Assembly: GCA_027487385.1 (NCBI GenBank)
Contig: JAIYDS010000139.1
Span: 1-39,741 of the forward strand
Length of the DNA: 39,741 bases
Source of the DNA: Acetobacteraceae bacterium
GTDB lineage: Bacteria > Pseudomonadota > Alphaproteobacteria > Acetobacterales > Acetobacteraceae
Direction of reading: 5' to 3'
Shown here: in pieces, positions 1-7,578 of the stretch
Numbering within the stretch: the first letter of the stretch is position 1
How the letters are laid out: every line of letters starts with the position of its first letter
Position numbers and translations under genes: made by a program
The notes under the pieces: model-generated
The model's database searches: none
Told to the model about the DNA's origin: nothing
The model's input: only the letters and a program-made list of their open reading frames with translations

Positions 1-1658
1 AGGCCCGCCGGGAAGCTGGCCAGCATGAAGGTGAAGATCACCGGCATCCACTGGAAGATCTTCTGCTGGATCGGATCGGGCGGCTGCGGGTTCAGCTTCT
101 GCTGGAAGTACATGGTCAGGCCCATGGCGATGGCCCAGGCCGGCAAATGCAGGAAGGTCGGCGGATCGAAGGGGATCAGGCCGAAGAGGTTGAAGAAGTT
201 CGTCGGGTCCGGCGCCGAGAGGTCGAGGATCCAGCCGAAGAAGGGCGCATGGCGCATTTCGATGGTGACGAAGAGCACCTTGTAGAGCGCGAAGAAGACC
301 GGGATCTGGATCAGGATGGGCAGACAGCCCGAGGCCGGGTTGATCTTCTCCGTCTTGTACAGGCTCATCATCTCGGCCTGCATCTTTTGCGGCTCGTCTT
401 TATACCGCTCACGGATCTCGGTCATCTTGGGCGCGAGCAGGCGCATGCGGCTCATGCTCTTGTAGGCTTTGTTCGCCAGCGGGAAGAATGCGATCTTCAG
501 CACCAGCGTGAAGATCAGGATGGCGATGCCCATATTGCCGGTGAGGACAAAGAGCCAGTCCAGACCGTAGAAGAAGGGCTTGGTGATGAAGTAGAACCAG
601 CCGAAATCAATCGCCTTGTCGAAATCCTGGATACGAAGGCGCGTTGCGTAATCATCCAGCAGGCGCACTTCCTTGGCGCCGGCGAAAAGCCGCGTCGCAA
701 GCGTGTCGGTCGCGCCGGCGGCGATGGTGACGGGCGCGGGCGGCGCCACATCCACCTGCCAGCGATCCACCGTGCCATCCTGGATGTGCCGGAAGGCCGA
801 GCGCAGGCGCGTGCCGTCATCGGCGCGGGTCAGCGCCGTCAGCCAATACTTGTCCGACAGGCCGGCCCAGCCCTCGGCCGCCTCATTGTCCCAGGCGGAG
901 CCCAGGGCACGCCGGGGGCCGGTCTGTTCCTTCTTGCCATCGCTATAGGTGATCTCGGTCAGGCGGCCATCCTGCACGGCGATGAAGCCCTCATGCAGGA
1001 TGAAGAAGCCGGCCACCTGGGGCGTGCGCTCGCGGCGGATGCGGGCCCAGGGCAGAAGCTGGACGGGCTCGGCGCTGGTGTTCCGAACGCGCTGCTGCAT
1101 GTGGAACATGTAGTTGGCATCGAGGCTCAGCACCGCCTCGAAGATCTGGCCCTGGCCATTGTCCCAGGTGAAGGTGACGGGGGTGGTCGCGGTGAGCGGG
1201 CCGCCTGTGACCGTCCAATCCGTTTCATTGTCCGGCACGCGGGTGCGGTTGTCGGCCGAGGTCCAGCCCCATTGCGCGAAGTAGCCCTCCGGCCGGCCGC
1301 GTGGGGCCAGAAGGGTGACGAGGGGCGAGTTGCGCTCGATGGTCTCGCGGTAATCCTTGAGGATCAGCGATTCCAGCATCAGGCCGCGGGCCGAGATGCG
1401 GCCCTGGATGCGGGGGTTTTCCACCGCGACGGTCTGCGCCGGCGTGACGGCTGCGGCGGCGCTGACCGTTGCCTGTGCTGCCCCAGGGGCCGCGGCCCCG
1501 CCCGGCGTGGCGGGAGTTGCGGGCAGCGGCACCTCGGCCGTGCTGGCCGGCGGTGCCGTCACCACGGGGGCCGGCGCCTGCGAGCGGTTATAGACCTCGA
1601 AGGTCAGCAGAATGCCGATGGAAAGGGCGATCGCGGCGAGGAGGCGCTTCTGGTCCAT
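1..1658 (-). CDS. yidC: YidC membrane protein insertase (3' end missing)
   Basis: Inner-membrane insertase that helps fold and insert membrane proteins, alone or with SecYEG. The first 552 residues are visible; the stop lies left of the window. An N-terminal membrane segment (about residues 5-20, LLAAIALSIGILL) is followed by an Ala/Pro/Val-rich linker, then a large periplasmic domain. The conserved insertase core comes next, with a transmembrane segment ending in FFPLANKAYKS, the charged cytoplasmic loop MRLLAPKMTEIRERYKDE, and the NPASGCLPILIQIP segment. The long periplasmic domain is typical of Gram-negative YidC. It is the last gene of the rpmH-rnpA-yidD-yidC operon, starting 9 bases after the yidD stop. 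Start chosen at the ATG giving MDQKRLL. Identification is secure; only the C-terminal tail is unseen. Confidence 0.97.
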   Translation of the reverse strand, partial: MDQKRLLAAIALSIGILLTFEVYNRSQAPAPVVTAPPASTAEVPLPATPATPGGAAAPGAAQATVSAAAAVTPAQTVAVENPRIQGRISARGLMLESLILKDYRETIERNSPLVTLLAPRGRPEGYFAQWGWTSADNRTRVPDNETDWTVTGGPLTATTPVTFTWDNGQGQIFEAVLSLDANYMFHMQQRVRNTSAEPVQLLPWARIRRERTPQVAGFFILHEGFIAVQDGRLTEITYSDGKKEQTGPRRALGSAWDNEAAEGWAGLSDKYWLTALTRADDGTRLRSAFRHIQDGTVDRWQVDVAPPAPVTIAAGATDTLATRLFAGAKEVRLLDDYATRLRIQDFDKAIDFGWFYFITKPFFYGLDWLFVLTGNMGIAILIFTLVLKIAFFPLANKAYKSMSRMRLLAPKMTEIRERYKDEPQKMQAEMMSLYKTEKINPASGCLPILIQIPVFFALYKVLFVTIEMRHAPFFGWILDLSAPDPTNFFNLFGLIPFDPPTFLHLPAWAIAMGLTMYFQQKLNPQPPDPIQQKIFQWMPVIFTFMLASFPAG

Positions 1659-1667
1659 GGGTCTCGA

Positions 1668-1934
1668 TCAGGTTTCCGGACGGGCCTGGCCTTGCGAGGC
1701 CAGCCGGTTCAGGGAGGGCGGAACCGGGTCATAGCCACCCGGGTGCCAGGGGTTGCAGCGCAGGATCCGCCGCGCCGAGAGATAGCTGCCGCGCAGCGCG
1801 CCATGCTCGGTCAGCGCCTCGACGGCGAAGCTGGAGCAGGAGGGCTCGAAGCGGCAATTGCAGCCCAGAACGGGGCGCAGCGTCCATTGATAGGCGATGA
1901 CGGCGCCCTTGAGCAGCGCAGTGCCCGGATTCAT
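1668..1934 (-). CDS. yidD: Membrane protein insertion efficiency factor YidD
   Basis: Small (88 aa) membrane-associated protein of the YidD (former DUF37) family, thought to assist YidC-dependent insertion. The family pattern is complete: GCNCRFEPSCSSFAVEAL, then a G-x-L-x-x-x-R-I-L-R-C segment and NPWHPGGYDPVP, with the conserved cysteines present. The reading frame stays open further upstream, but I start at MNPGTALLKG because this ATG overlaps the rnpA stop by four bases (ATGA), a normal translational-coupling arrangement, and matches the family length. It sits between rnpA and yidC, the standard order in Gram-negative bacteria. Confidence 0.95.
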   Translation of the reverse strand: MNPGTALLKGAVIAYQWTLRPVLGCNCRFEPSCSSFAVEALTEHGALRGSYLSARRILRCNPWHPGGYDPVPPSLNRLASQGQARPET

Positions 1935-2278
1935 GGCGAGGGGGCGGGACGGGGAACGCCCGCCTTGCGCAGCGCCGATTCGAGGTCGGCCAGCAAGGTG
2001 GGGAAGGGGCAATGGCCCGTCGCGTCGCGCGCGATCAAGACCAGGTCAAAGCCCGGGGCCGGCGACGCACCCAGATGCAGGCGGGCGGCCGCACGAAGAC
2101 GCCGCTTGGCGCGGTTGCGGGCCACGGCATTGCCGATTTTCTTTGTGGCGGTGAAACCGAGCCGGGTTTCCGAGTCCTGCCGGGGCAGGGCCTGCAGAAC
2201 CAGGCCGTCCCGCGCCGCCTTGCGTCCGGCCTTTGCGGCACGAACGAATTCCGCGCGGCGCTTGAGGCGACCGAGCAT
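1931..2278 (-). CDS. rnpA: Ribonuclease P protein component
   Basis: Protein subunit (115 aa) of RNase P, which binds the catalytic RNA and helps remove 5' leaders from tRNA precursors. The N-terminus LGRLKRRAEFVRAAKAGRK is typical, and the diagnostic RNR motif is seen as KKIGNAVARNRAKRRLRAA in the middle third, followed by the usual FDLVLIARDAT strand. It follows rpmH by 36 bases and overlaps yidD by four bases. Size, motif and neighbours all agree. Confidence 0.97.
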   Translation of the reverse strand: MLGRLKRRAEFVRAAKAGRKAARDGLVLQALPRQDSETRLGFTATKKIGNAVARNRAKRRLRAAARLHLGASPAPGFDLVLIARDATGHCPFPTLLADLESALRKAGVPRPAPSP

Positions 2279-2314
2279 GGCTGGCCCTCCCTTTCGCCCC
2301 GCGCGGTGGAAGGA

Positions 2315-2449
2315 TCAGGCGGAGAGCTTGGCGCGGCCCTTGGAGCGGCGATTCGCCAGCACCTTGCGGCCACCCACCGTGGCGAGGCGGGCGCGGAAAC
2401 CATGCCGGCGCTTCCGGACGAGCTTGGAGGGCTGATAGGTGCGCTTCAC
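2315..2449 (-). CDS. rpmH: Large ribosomal subunit protein bL34
   Basis: A 44-residue basic ribosomal protein beginning (M)[19 protein letters not shown], then [18 protein letters not shown] and ending AKLSA, which is the textbook bL34 sequence. The start codon is GTG, with an AGGAG ribosome-binding site about seven bases upstream. It is first in the operon with rnpA, yidD and yidC, and a good promoter lies upstream at 2522-2551. Very small, so easily missed by gene finders, but the match is unambiguous. Confidence 0.97.
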   Translation of the reverse strand: MKRTYQPSKLVRKRRHGFRARLATVGGRKVLANRRSKGRAKLSA

Positions 2450-2521
2450 GGCAGGCTCCTGAGAATCTTCTAGTCAAAAGGGATGGGCCGGCGCTGGAAG
2501 AACCAGGCCGGCGGTGCGCGC

Positions 2522-2551
2522 TGTATAGGGAGCGGCGGGCGGTGGCGTCAA
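2522..2551 (-). promoter_or_regulatory. Probable sigma70-type promoter of the rpmH operon
   Basis: Read on the minus strand there is a TTGACG -35 box (2546-2551), an 18-base spacer and a TATACA -10 box (2522-2527), placed about 75 bases before the rpmH GTG. Both boxes are close to the housekeeping consensus, unusual in such GC-rich DNA, and a strong constitutive promoter is expected for a ribosomal protein operon. The rest of the 2450-2639 gap shows no gene. Confidence 0.7.
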
Positions 2552-2639
2552 CCTCAAGGGCGCGCATCCGCGCTGCGATGATGCTTGCATCCGACCGACC
2601 CGAGGCGCCACGCTCCGCGAAAATCAGGAGGAACCGCAG

Positions 2640-3629
2640 ATGATGCACGCCACACGCCGCGCCTTGCTGGCGGCTGGCGCCGGGCTGGCTTCGGCTGGCC
2701 AGGCCCTGGCCCAGCCCAACCCCGCCGCGAATTGGCCCGACAAGCCCTGGCGCGTGCTGGTGGGCGGCGCCGCGGGCGGCGCCAGCGACATCTTCATGCG
2801 CATCCTGGAGCCCAGCCTGCGCGAAAGCCTGACGCATGGCTTCTGGCTGGACAATCGCCCGGGCGCGGGCGGCATGCTGGCGGCCGAAATCGCGGCCCAG
2901 GCGCCGGCCGATGGGTACAACTTCTTCATCAACCACATCGCGAGCAACGGCATCGGCCCGCATCTGCACCGGCGCGCAGGGTTCGAGCCGAACCGCGACC
3001 TGACCGGCGTGGCCCGCATCGCCTCCATGCCGAATTGCCTGATCACCCTGCCCTCGCGCGGGTTCCGCAGCGCGGCGGATCTGGTGGCCTTCCTCCGCGC
3101 CAATCCGCGCGCGGGGACCTTCGGCTCGGCGGGGGTGGGCACCTCCTCGCATCTGAGCGGGGTGATGTTTGGCCAGCGCATCGGCGTGGAGCTGACCCAT
3201 GTGCCCTATCGCGGCACGGCGCCGAACATGCAGGCGGTGCTGAGCGGGGAGATCCTCTTCGCCATTGATAACGCCCCCGCCTCCCGCCAGCAGGTGCGCG
3301 CGGGCACGCTCACCGCATTGGCGGTCAGCTCCGCCACGCGCTGGTCGCAGCTGCCCGACCTGCCGACCATGCAGGAGGCGGGCATCCCGGATTTCGACGT
3401 CTCCTCCTGGTATGGGCTGGTCGCGCCCAGCGCCACCGCCCGCCCCATCGTCGAGAAGCTGAGCGCCGCCGTGCTGCGCGCCCTGGCGGACCCCGCGACC
3501 ATCCAGCGGCTGCGGGAATTCGGCGCCGACCCCTGGCCGCTCGGCCCCGCCGAGTACAACGCCTTCATGCGCGCGGAAGAGGCAAAATGGGGACCGATTG
3601 TACGGGCCGCGGGTGTGACGGCGAACTGA
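2640..3629 (+). CDS. Bug/TctC-family periplasmic solute-binding protein (TTT receptor 1)
   Basis: Secreted solute receptor (329 aa) of the tripartite tricarboxylate transporter (TTT) family; members bind carboxylates and related small acids. The N-terminus MMHATRRALLAAGAGL...GQALAQ is a signal peptide with a twin Arg and an Ala-x-Ala-like cleavage site. Family features are WPDKPWRVLVGGAAGGASDIF near the mature N-terminus (the usual phosphate-loop-like PGG segment is AAGG here), DNRPGAGG, PADGYNFF, and LTHVPYRGTAPNMQAVLSGE in the second lobe. AGGAGG lies at 2626-2631, eight bases before the start. No TctA/TctB membrane partner is in the window. First gene of a plus-strand group ending in hyuAB; ligand unknown. 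Confidence 0.92.
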   Translation: MMHATRRALLAAGAGLASAGQALAQPNPAANWPDKPWRVLVGGAAGGASDIFMRILEPSLRESLTHGFWLDNRPGAGGMLAAEIAAQAPADGYNFFINHIASNGIGPHLHRRAGFEPNRDLTGVARIASMPNCLITLPSRGFRSAADLVAFLRANPRAGTFGSAGVGTSSHLSGVMFGQRIGVELTHVPYRGTAPNMQAVLSGEILFAIDNAPASRQQVRAGTLTALAVSSATRWSQLPDLPTMQEAGIPDFDVSSWYGLVAPSATARPIVEKLSAAVLRALADPATIQRLREFGADPWPLGPAEYNAFMRAEEAKWGPIVRAAGVTAN

Positions 3630-3643
3630 CGCGGCGTTTCGGC

Positions 3644-3673
3644 TTGTTCCGCAGGCGGCGCCGGGCCTAGCCT
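3644..3673 (+). promoter_or_regulatory. Possible promoter for the second Bug receptor
   Basis: TTGTTC (3644-3649) and TAGCCT (3668-3673) are separated by 18 bases, 28 bases before the ATG at 3701. The same TTG-like box, N18 and TAGCCT arrangement precedes the marR start. Suggestive only; the -10 box is poor. Confidence 0.3.
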
Positions 3674-3700
3674 GACCACGTTTCTGGGAGTGATCGTAGC

Positions 3701-4672
3701 ATGAGCCTGCTCCGCCGCCACCTGATGCTGGGTGCGCTTGCGACACCCGCCCTGGCCCAGCCGGCCCCGGGCGACGGCCCCTGGCCCCAGCGCCCCATCC
3801 GCTGCATCGTCCCGCTGCCGCCTGGCGGCGGGACCGATCTCACGGCGCGCGTGGCGATGCGGCGCCTCTCGGAGGCGCTGGGCCAGCCCGTGGTGATCGA
3901 GAACCGCCCCGGCGCCGGCGGGACGGTGGGCAGCGAGGCGCTGGCCCGCGCCGCCCCGGATGGCTACACGCTGGGCATCGCGACATCGAGCAGCCATCCC
4001 GTCGCTCCCATCTTTCGGCGTGACCTGCCCTATGATCCCGTCACCTCCTTCACGCCCATTACGCTGATCGGCAGCACGCCCTATGTGCTGATCGGCGGGC
4101 CTTCGGCGCAGGCGGCGGATTTCCCGGCCCTCATCGCGCGGATCAGGGCCAATCCCGGCCAAGTCATCTATGCCACGGCCGGCGTCACCACGCTGGGCTA
4201 TCTGCTCACACGGCAACTGGAATTGCTGGCCGGGATCGAGATGCGGCATGTGCCCTATCGTGGCTCCTCCCAGGTCTATCCGGACCTGCTGAACGGGACG
4301 GTCAACGTCTATCTCGACAACCCGCCCGCCTCCGCCGCCATGGTGCGGGACGGGCGCTTCACCGCCTATGCCATCACCCGCCCCTCCGTCATGCTGCCGC
4401 AGGTGCCGCTCTTTTCCAACTTCGGCATCGCCGGCTTCGACGCGGCCTTCTGGTACGGGCTGATGGCGCCAGCCGGGCTTCCGCCCGCGATCGCCGAGCG
4501 GATCCAGCAGGCGCTGGCCGGGGCCTTCCTCTCCGGCCCCGGCAGGGCGGAGCTGGAGGCGATGGACGTCATCCCCGCCATGCCGACGCCGGCCGATTTC
4601 TCCCGCATCGTGGCCGATGATGCGCGCAAGTGGCGCGCACTCGCCGACCGGCTCAACATCCAGCCTGAATGA
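3701..4672 (+). CDS. Bug/TctC-family periplasmic solute-binding protein (TTT receptor 2)
   Basis: Second TTT-type receptor (323 aa). It has a short signal peptide (MSLLRRHLMLGALATPALAQ), then WPQRPIRCIVPLPPGGGTD, the classic Bug ligand-loop segment, followed by VIENRPGAGGTVGSEALA, APDGYTLGI, and MRHVPYRGSSQVYPDLLNG in the second domain. It lies 71 bases after receptor 1 and 14 bases before the aldolase-like start, so it is probably co-transcribed with the aldolase and hyuAB genes. The two receptors are clearly diverged, so this is not a recent tandem duplication. Their placement suggests each feeds a substrate into the downstream enzymes; this is inference. Confidence 0.93.
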   Translation: MSLLRRHLMLGALATPALAQPAPGDGPWPQRPIRCIVPLPPGGGTDLTARVAMRRLSEALGQPVVIENRPGAGGTVGSEALARAAPDGYTLGIATSSSHPVAPIFRRDLPYDPVTSFTPITLIGSTPYVLIGGPSAQAADFPALIARIRANPGQVIYATAGVTTLGYLLTRQLELLAGIEMRHVPYRGSSQVYPDLLNGTVNVYLDNPPASAAMVRDGRFTAYAITRPSVMLPQVPLFSNFGIAGFDAAFWYGLMAPAGLPPAIAERIQQALAGAFLSGPGRAELEAMDVIPAMPTPADFSRIVADDARKWRALADRLNIQPE

Positions 4673-4686
4673 GAGGAATGCAGCCC

Positions 4687-5439
4687 ATGGACGGCATCAC
4701 CCCGCAATACCGCGTGAACGAGCTGACCCCCGATCCGCGCGTCAGCTTCGACCCCAAGGTCAGCGGCGACTATGTGAAATACGCGCATCGCCTGGCCGCG
4801 CGGGGCCTGGTGAACAGCAGCGTGGGCGGCATGGTGATCCGCGTGCCGCATGAGGATTACGAGCAGGGGATCTGCTACGCCAAGCCCCAGGGCGTGAGCC
4901 TGGAGGAGGTGGAGATCGAGGATCTGGTGATCACCGACATCCCCCATGGCCGCATCCTGGCGGGCAGCCGCGCCACCACCGTCGGCCACCAGATGAACCG
5001 TGAAATCCTGCGGCTGCGCCCGGATGTGAACTGCGTCATCCATCTGCACCACGACGAGACCATCGCCTTCCTGGCCGCGGGCTATGAGGAGTTCCGCTCC
5101 TTCAGCCTGACCTATGGTTTCCTGATGCAGAAGCCCGCGCATTACCTGCCGGCCTCCATCAACGTCGAGGAGGATGTGGCGCCCATCAAGACCTTCATCC
5201 AGGACACCAACTGCATCATCATGCGCCGCCACGGCTTCACCGTGCTGGGCCGCACGCTGTCGGAGGCCTATCACCGCACCTGCGTGCTGGTGAGCGAGGT
5301 GAAGCGCAACATCATCGTGGAGACGCTGTGCTCGCTGAACGGCAAGACGCCGGAATACATCTCGGATGAGGATCTGGCGAAGATGGGCACTTATGGGGAC
5401 AAGGTGATGTATCCCGAGCTGATCAAGCGCCAGGCCTGA
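4687..5439 (+). CDS. Class II aldolase/adducin-fold protein
   Basis: Cytoplasmic protein (250 aa from this start) of the class II aldolase/adducin fold, whose members cleave or decarboxylate sugar-like acids using a divalent metal. The three metal-ligand histidines are visible: HLH (residues 119 and 121) and the later MRRHGF (182). The usual catalytic Glu four residues before a conserved His (E-x-x-x-H) is not evident; the matching stretch reads TTVGHQMNREI, so the reaction may not be a simple aldol cleavage. An in-frame ATG at 4669 overlaps the previous stop, but GAGAGGA at 4671-4677 fits the ATG at 4687 better. It is five bases from hyuA. Substrate unknown. Confidence 0.85.
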   Translation: MDGITPQYRVNELTPDPRVSFDPKVSGDYVKYAHRLAARGLVNSSVGGMVIRVPHEDYEQGICYAKPQGVSLEEVEIEDLVITDIPHGRILAGSRATTVGHQMNREILRLRPDVNCVIHLHHDETIAFLAAGYEEFRSFSLTYGFLMQKPAHYLPASINVEEDVAPIKTFIQDTNCIIMRRHGFTVLGRTLSEAYHRTCVLVSEVKRNIIVETLCSLNGKTPEYISDEDLAKMGTYGDKVMYPELIKRQA

Positions 5440-5444
5440 GGGGC

Positions 5445-7487
5445 GTGGGATTTCGCGTCGGCGTTGATATCGGCGGAACCTTCATTGATTTCTGCGTCTG
5501 GGACGAGGCGACGCAGGAGATCACCAGCCTCAAGGTGCTGACCACGCCGGAGACGCCGGGCGCCGAACTGCTGCGCGGCCTCGCCTTGCTGGAGGAGCGC
5601 CATGGCGTGCGGCCGGCCGCGATCACGCGCTTCGTGCATGGCACCACGGTGGGCATCAACACCGTCATCCAGCGCAAGGGCGCGCGGCTGGGCCTGATCA
5701 CCACCGAGCGCTTCGAGGATGTGGTGGAGCTGGCCAGGCTGCGCATGCCCGAGGCCTATTCGCTCTTTTCCCGCCGCGGCGCGCCCCTGGTCTCGCGCGA
5801 TTGCGTGTTTGGGGTGCGGGAGCGCGTGCTCTCCGATGGCAGCGTGGAGCAGGCGCTGGACGAGGCTTCGGTGCTGGCCGCCATCGGGAAGCTGCGAGCC
5901 AAGGGGGTGGAGGGCGTGGTGGTGGCCCTGCTCAACGCCTATCGGAAACCCGACCACGAAGCCGCCGTGGTGGCGCTGGTCGAGCGCCATGCGCCGGAGC
6001 TTTTCGTCTTTCGCTCCAGCGAGGTCTGGCCGGTGATCCGCGAATATGAGCGGACGACGACGGCGCTGATCAACGGCTATGTTCATCCCAGGATCCGCGA
6101 CTATCTGGACCGTCTGATCGGCGGCCTGGCCGAGCGCGGTGTGACGGCGCAGCCGCTGGTCACGAAGTCCAATGGCGGCATCATGGCGGCCGAATTGGGC
6201 AAGCGCGCCTGTGTGGGCATGGTGCTTTCCGGCACGGCCTCGGGCGTCATGGGTGCCGCCTTCGTGGCGGGCGAGGCGGGGGTGATGAATGCCATCACGC
6301 TTGATATCGGCGGCACCAGCGCGGATGTGGCGCTGATCATCGGCGGCCAGCCGCAGTTTGGGCTGGGCGAGAAGATCGGCGATCTGCCCCTCTACATCCC
6401 CTCGGTTGCCGTTTCCTCCATCGGCGATGGTGGCGGGTCCATTGCCTGGGTGGATGGGTTTGGCGTGCTGAAGGTGGGGCCGGAAAGCGCCGGTTCCTCG
6501 CCGGGGCCAGCCTGCTACGGGCGCGGCGGCAGCCGCGCCACCATCACCGATGCCTTCGCCGTCTGCGGCTTCCTGGGCCAGCATGACCTGGCCTATGGCG
6601 CCTTCCGGCCGGATGTGACGCTGGCGCGCGCCGTCATTGGCGAACTGGCGGCGCGCATGGGCCTTGGCGTCGAGCAGACGGCGGAGGCAATTATCCGCAT
6701 CGCCATCTCCGGCATGTTCGCCGAGGTGAATAAAATGGTCGCGCGCTATGGGATTGATCCGCGCGATTTCGCGCTGCTGACCTTCGGTGGCGCGGGGCCG
6801 ATGCTGGGGGGCTTCCTGGCGCGGGAGCTGGGCATGCGGCGGGTGCTGATCCCGGCGCGGCCGGGGGTGGTCAGCGCGCTGGGCGGCCTGGTCGCCGATG
6901 TGAAGAACGACTTCATCCGCACCCTCTTCATCACGGCCGAGCCGGGAGATGCGGCGGCGCTGCGCGCGGCGGGGGAGGGGCTTTCGGTCCAGGCGCTGCG
7001 CTGGCTGCGCGAGGAGCAGGGTTTTCTCGGCGAGGCTGCCCCGGCCTGGTTCGCCGATATGCGCTATCGCGGGCAGTCCTATGAGATCGAGGTGCCGCTG
7101 GAGCCTGGCTGGATCGAGACGGCCGCCATGGCCGAGATCGCCGAGGCGTTCCACCGCGCGCATGAGGGGATCTATGATTTCTGTGATCGCGGGGCGCCGG
7201 CGCAGATCGTGAATCTGCGCCTGGTCATGTCCGGCCCTTCGCCCAAGCCCGTGCTGCGCCGTCTCCCGGAGGCCCTGTCCGGCGCGCCCCCCGTGGCGCA
7301 GCATTTGCGGTGCTTCTTCGATGGCGGCTGGCATGAGGTGCCGCTCTATCAGCGGGAAGCGCTGGGCTTCGGCCATCGCTTTGCCGGCCCTTGCGTGGTG
7401 GCGCAGGAGGACACGACGAGCTGCATTCCGCCCGGCTTCACGGCGGCGGTAGACGCGCAAGGCAACATCCTCCTGGAGGCCGAGTGA
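5445..7487 (+). CDS. Hydantoinase/oxoprolinase subunit A (HyuA family)
   Basis: Large (680 aa) ATP-using subunit of the N-methylhydantoinase/5-oxoprolinase/acetone carboxylase superfamily. The N-terminal hydantoinase/oxoprolinase domain begins GVDIGGTFIDFCVWDEATQEI (nucleotide-binding fold), followed by FVHGTTVGINTVIQRKGARLGL and a conserved SNGGIM segment. The central domain carries TLDIGGTSADVALI and the SIGDGGGSIAWVD and GPESAGSSPGPACYGRGG motifs typical of the family. The C-terminal part has the YRGQSYEIEVPL segment. Start is a GTG five bases after the aldolase stop. Members act with a HyuB subunit on cyclic amides or on ketone carboxylation; which one cannot be told from sequence. Confidence 0.93.
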   Translation: MGFRVGVDIGGTFIDFCVWDEATQEITSLKVLTTPETPGAELLRGLALLEERHGVRPAAITRFVHGTTVGINTVIQRKGARLGLITTERFEDVVELARLRMPEAYSLFSRRGAPLVSRDCVFGVRERVLSDGSVEQALDEASVLAAIGKLRAKGVEGVVVALLNAYRKPDHEAAVVALVERHAPELFVFRSSEVWPVIREYERTTTALINGYVHPRIRDYLDRLIGGLAERGVTAQPLVTKSNGGIMAAELGKRACVGMVLSGTASGVMGAAFVAGEAGVMNAITLDIGGTSADVALIIGGQPQFGLGEKIGDLPLYIPSVAVSSIGDGGGSIAWVDGFGVLKVGPESAGSSPGPACYGRGGSRATITDAFAVCGFLGQHDLAYGAFRPDVTLARAVIGELAARMGLGVEQTAEAIIRIAISGMFAEVNKMVARYGIDPRDFALLTFGGAGPMLGGFLARELGMRRVLIPARPGVVSALGGLVADVKNDFIRTLFITAEPGDAAALRAAGEGLSVQALRWLREEQGFLGEAAPAWFADMRYRGQSYEIEVPLEPGWIETAAMAEIAEAFHRAHEGIYDFCDRGAPAQIVNLRLVMSGPSPKPVLRRLPEALSGAPPVAQHLRCFFDGGWHEVPLYQREALGFGHRFAGPCVVAQEDTTSCIPPGFTAAVDAQGNILLEAE

Positions 7488-7578
7488 TGCGCGTAGAGAA
7501 GCAGCGCTGCCCCATTTCTGGGGTCTGGGGCCCCTCGGCCCCAGCCGCCGGAGGCCATTTTTCTTCGGAGGCGCTGCA
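7488..7578. repeat. Hairpin-rich dispersed repeat between hyuA and hyuB
   Basis: This 91-base spacer contains two consecutive inverted repeats: CCCCA-TTTC-TGGGG (7510-7523) and CTGGGGCC-CCTC-GGCCCCAG (7525-7544). They are followed by a GCCGCCGGAGGCC block and a run of five T (7558-7562). A 24-base core (7533-7556) recurs as an exact inverted copy at 39622-39645. The elements resemble extragenic palindromic repeats rather than a clean intrinsic terminator, because the T-run is 13 bases past the stem. The RNA structure may lower or separate hyuB expression from hyuA. Confidence 0.7.

Noticed and set aside
147..2435. Very long plus-strand open frame (762 codons) over the yidC-rpmH operon
   Set aside because: It is antisense to four certain genes, has low-complexity Arg/Gly/His-rich translation and no start signal; GC-rich DNA leaves such frames open.
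2046..3746. Minus-strand open frame of 566 codons across the first Bug receptor
   Set aside because: It covers rnpA, rpmH and the receptor gene in wrong frames, with repetitive Gly/Arg/His composition; a shadow.
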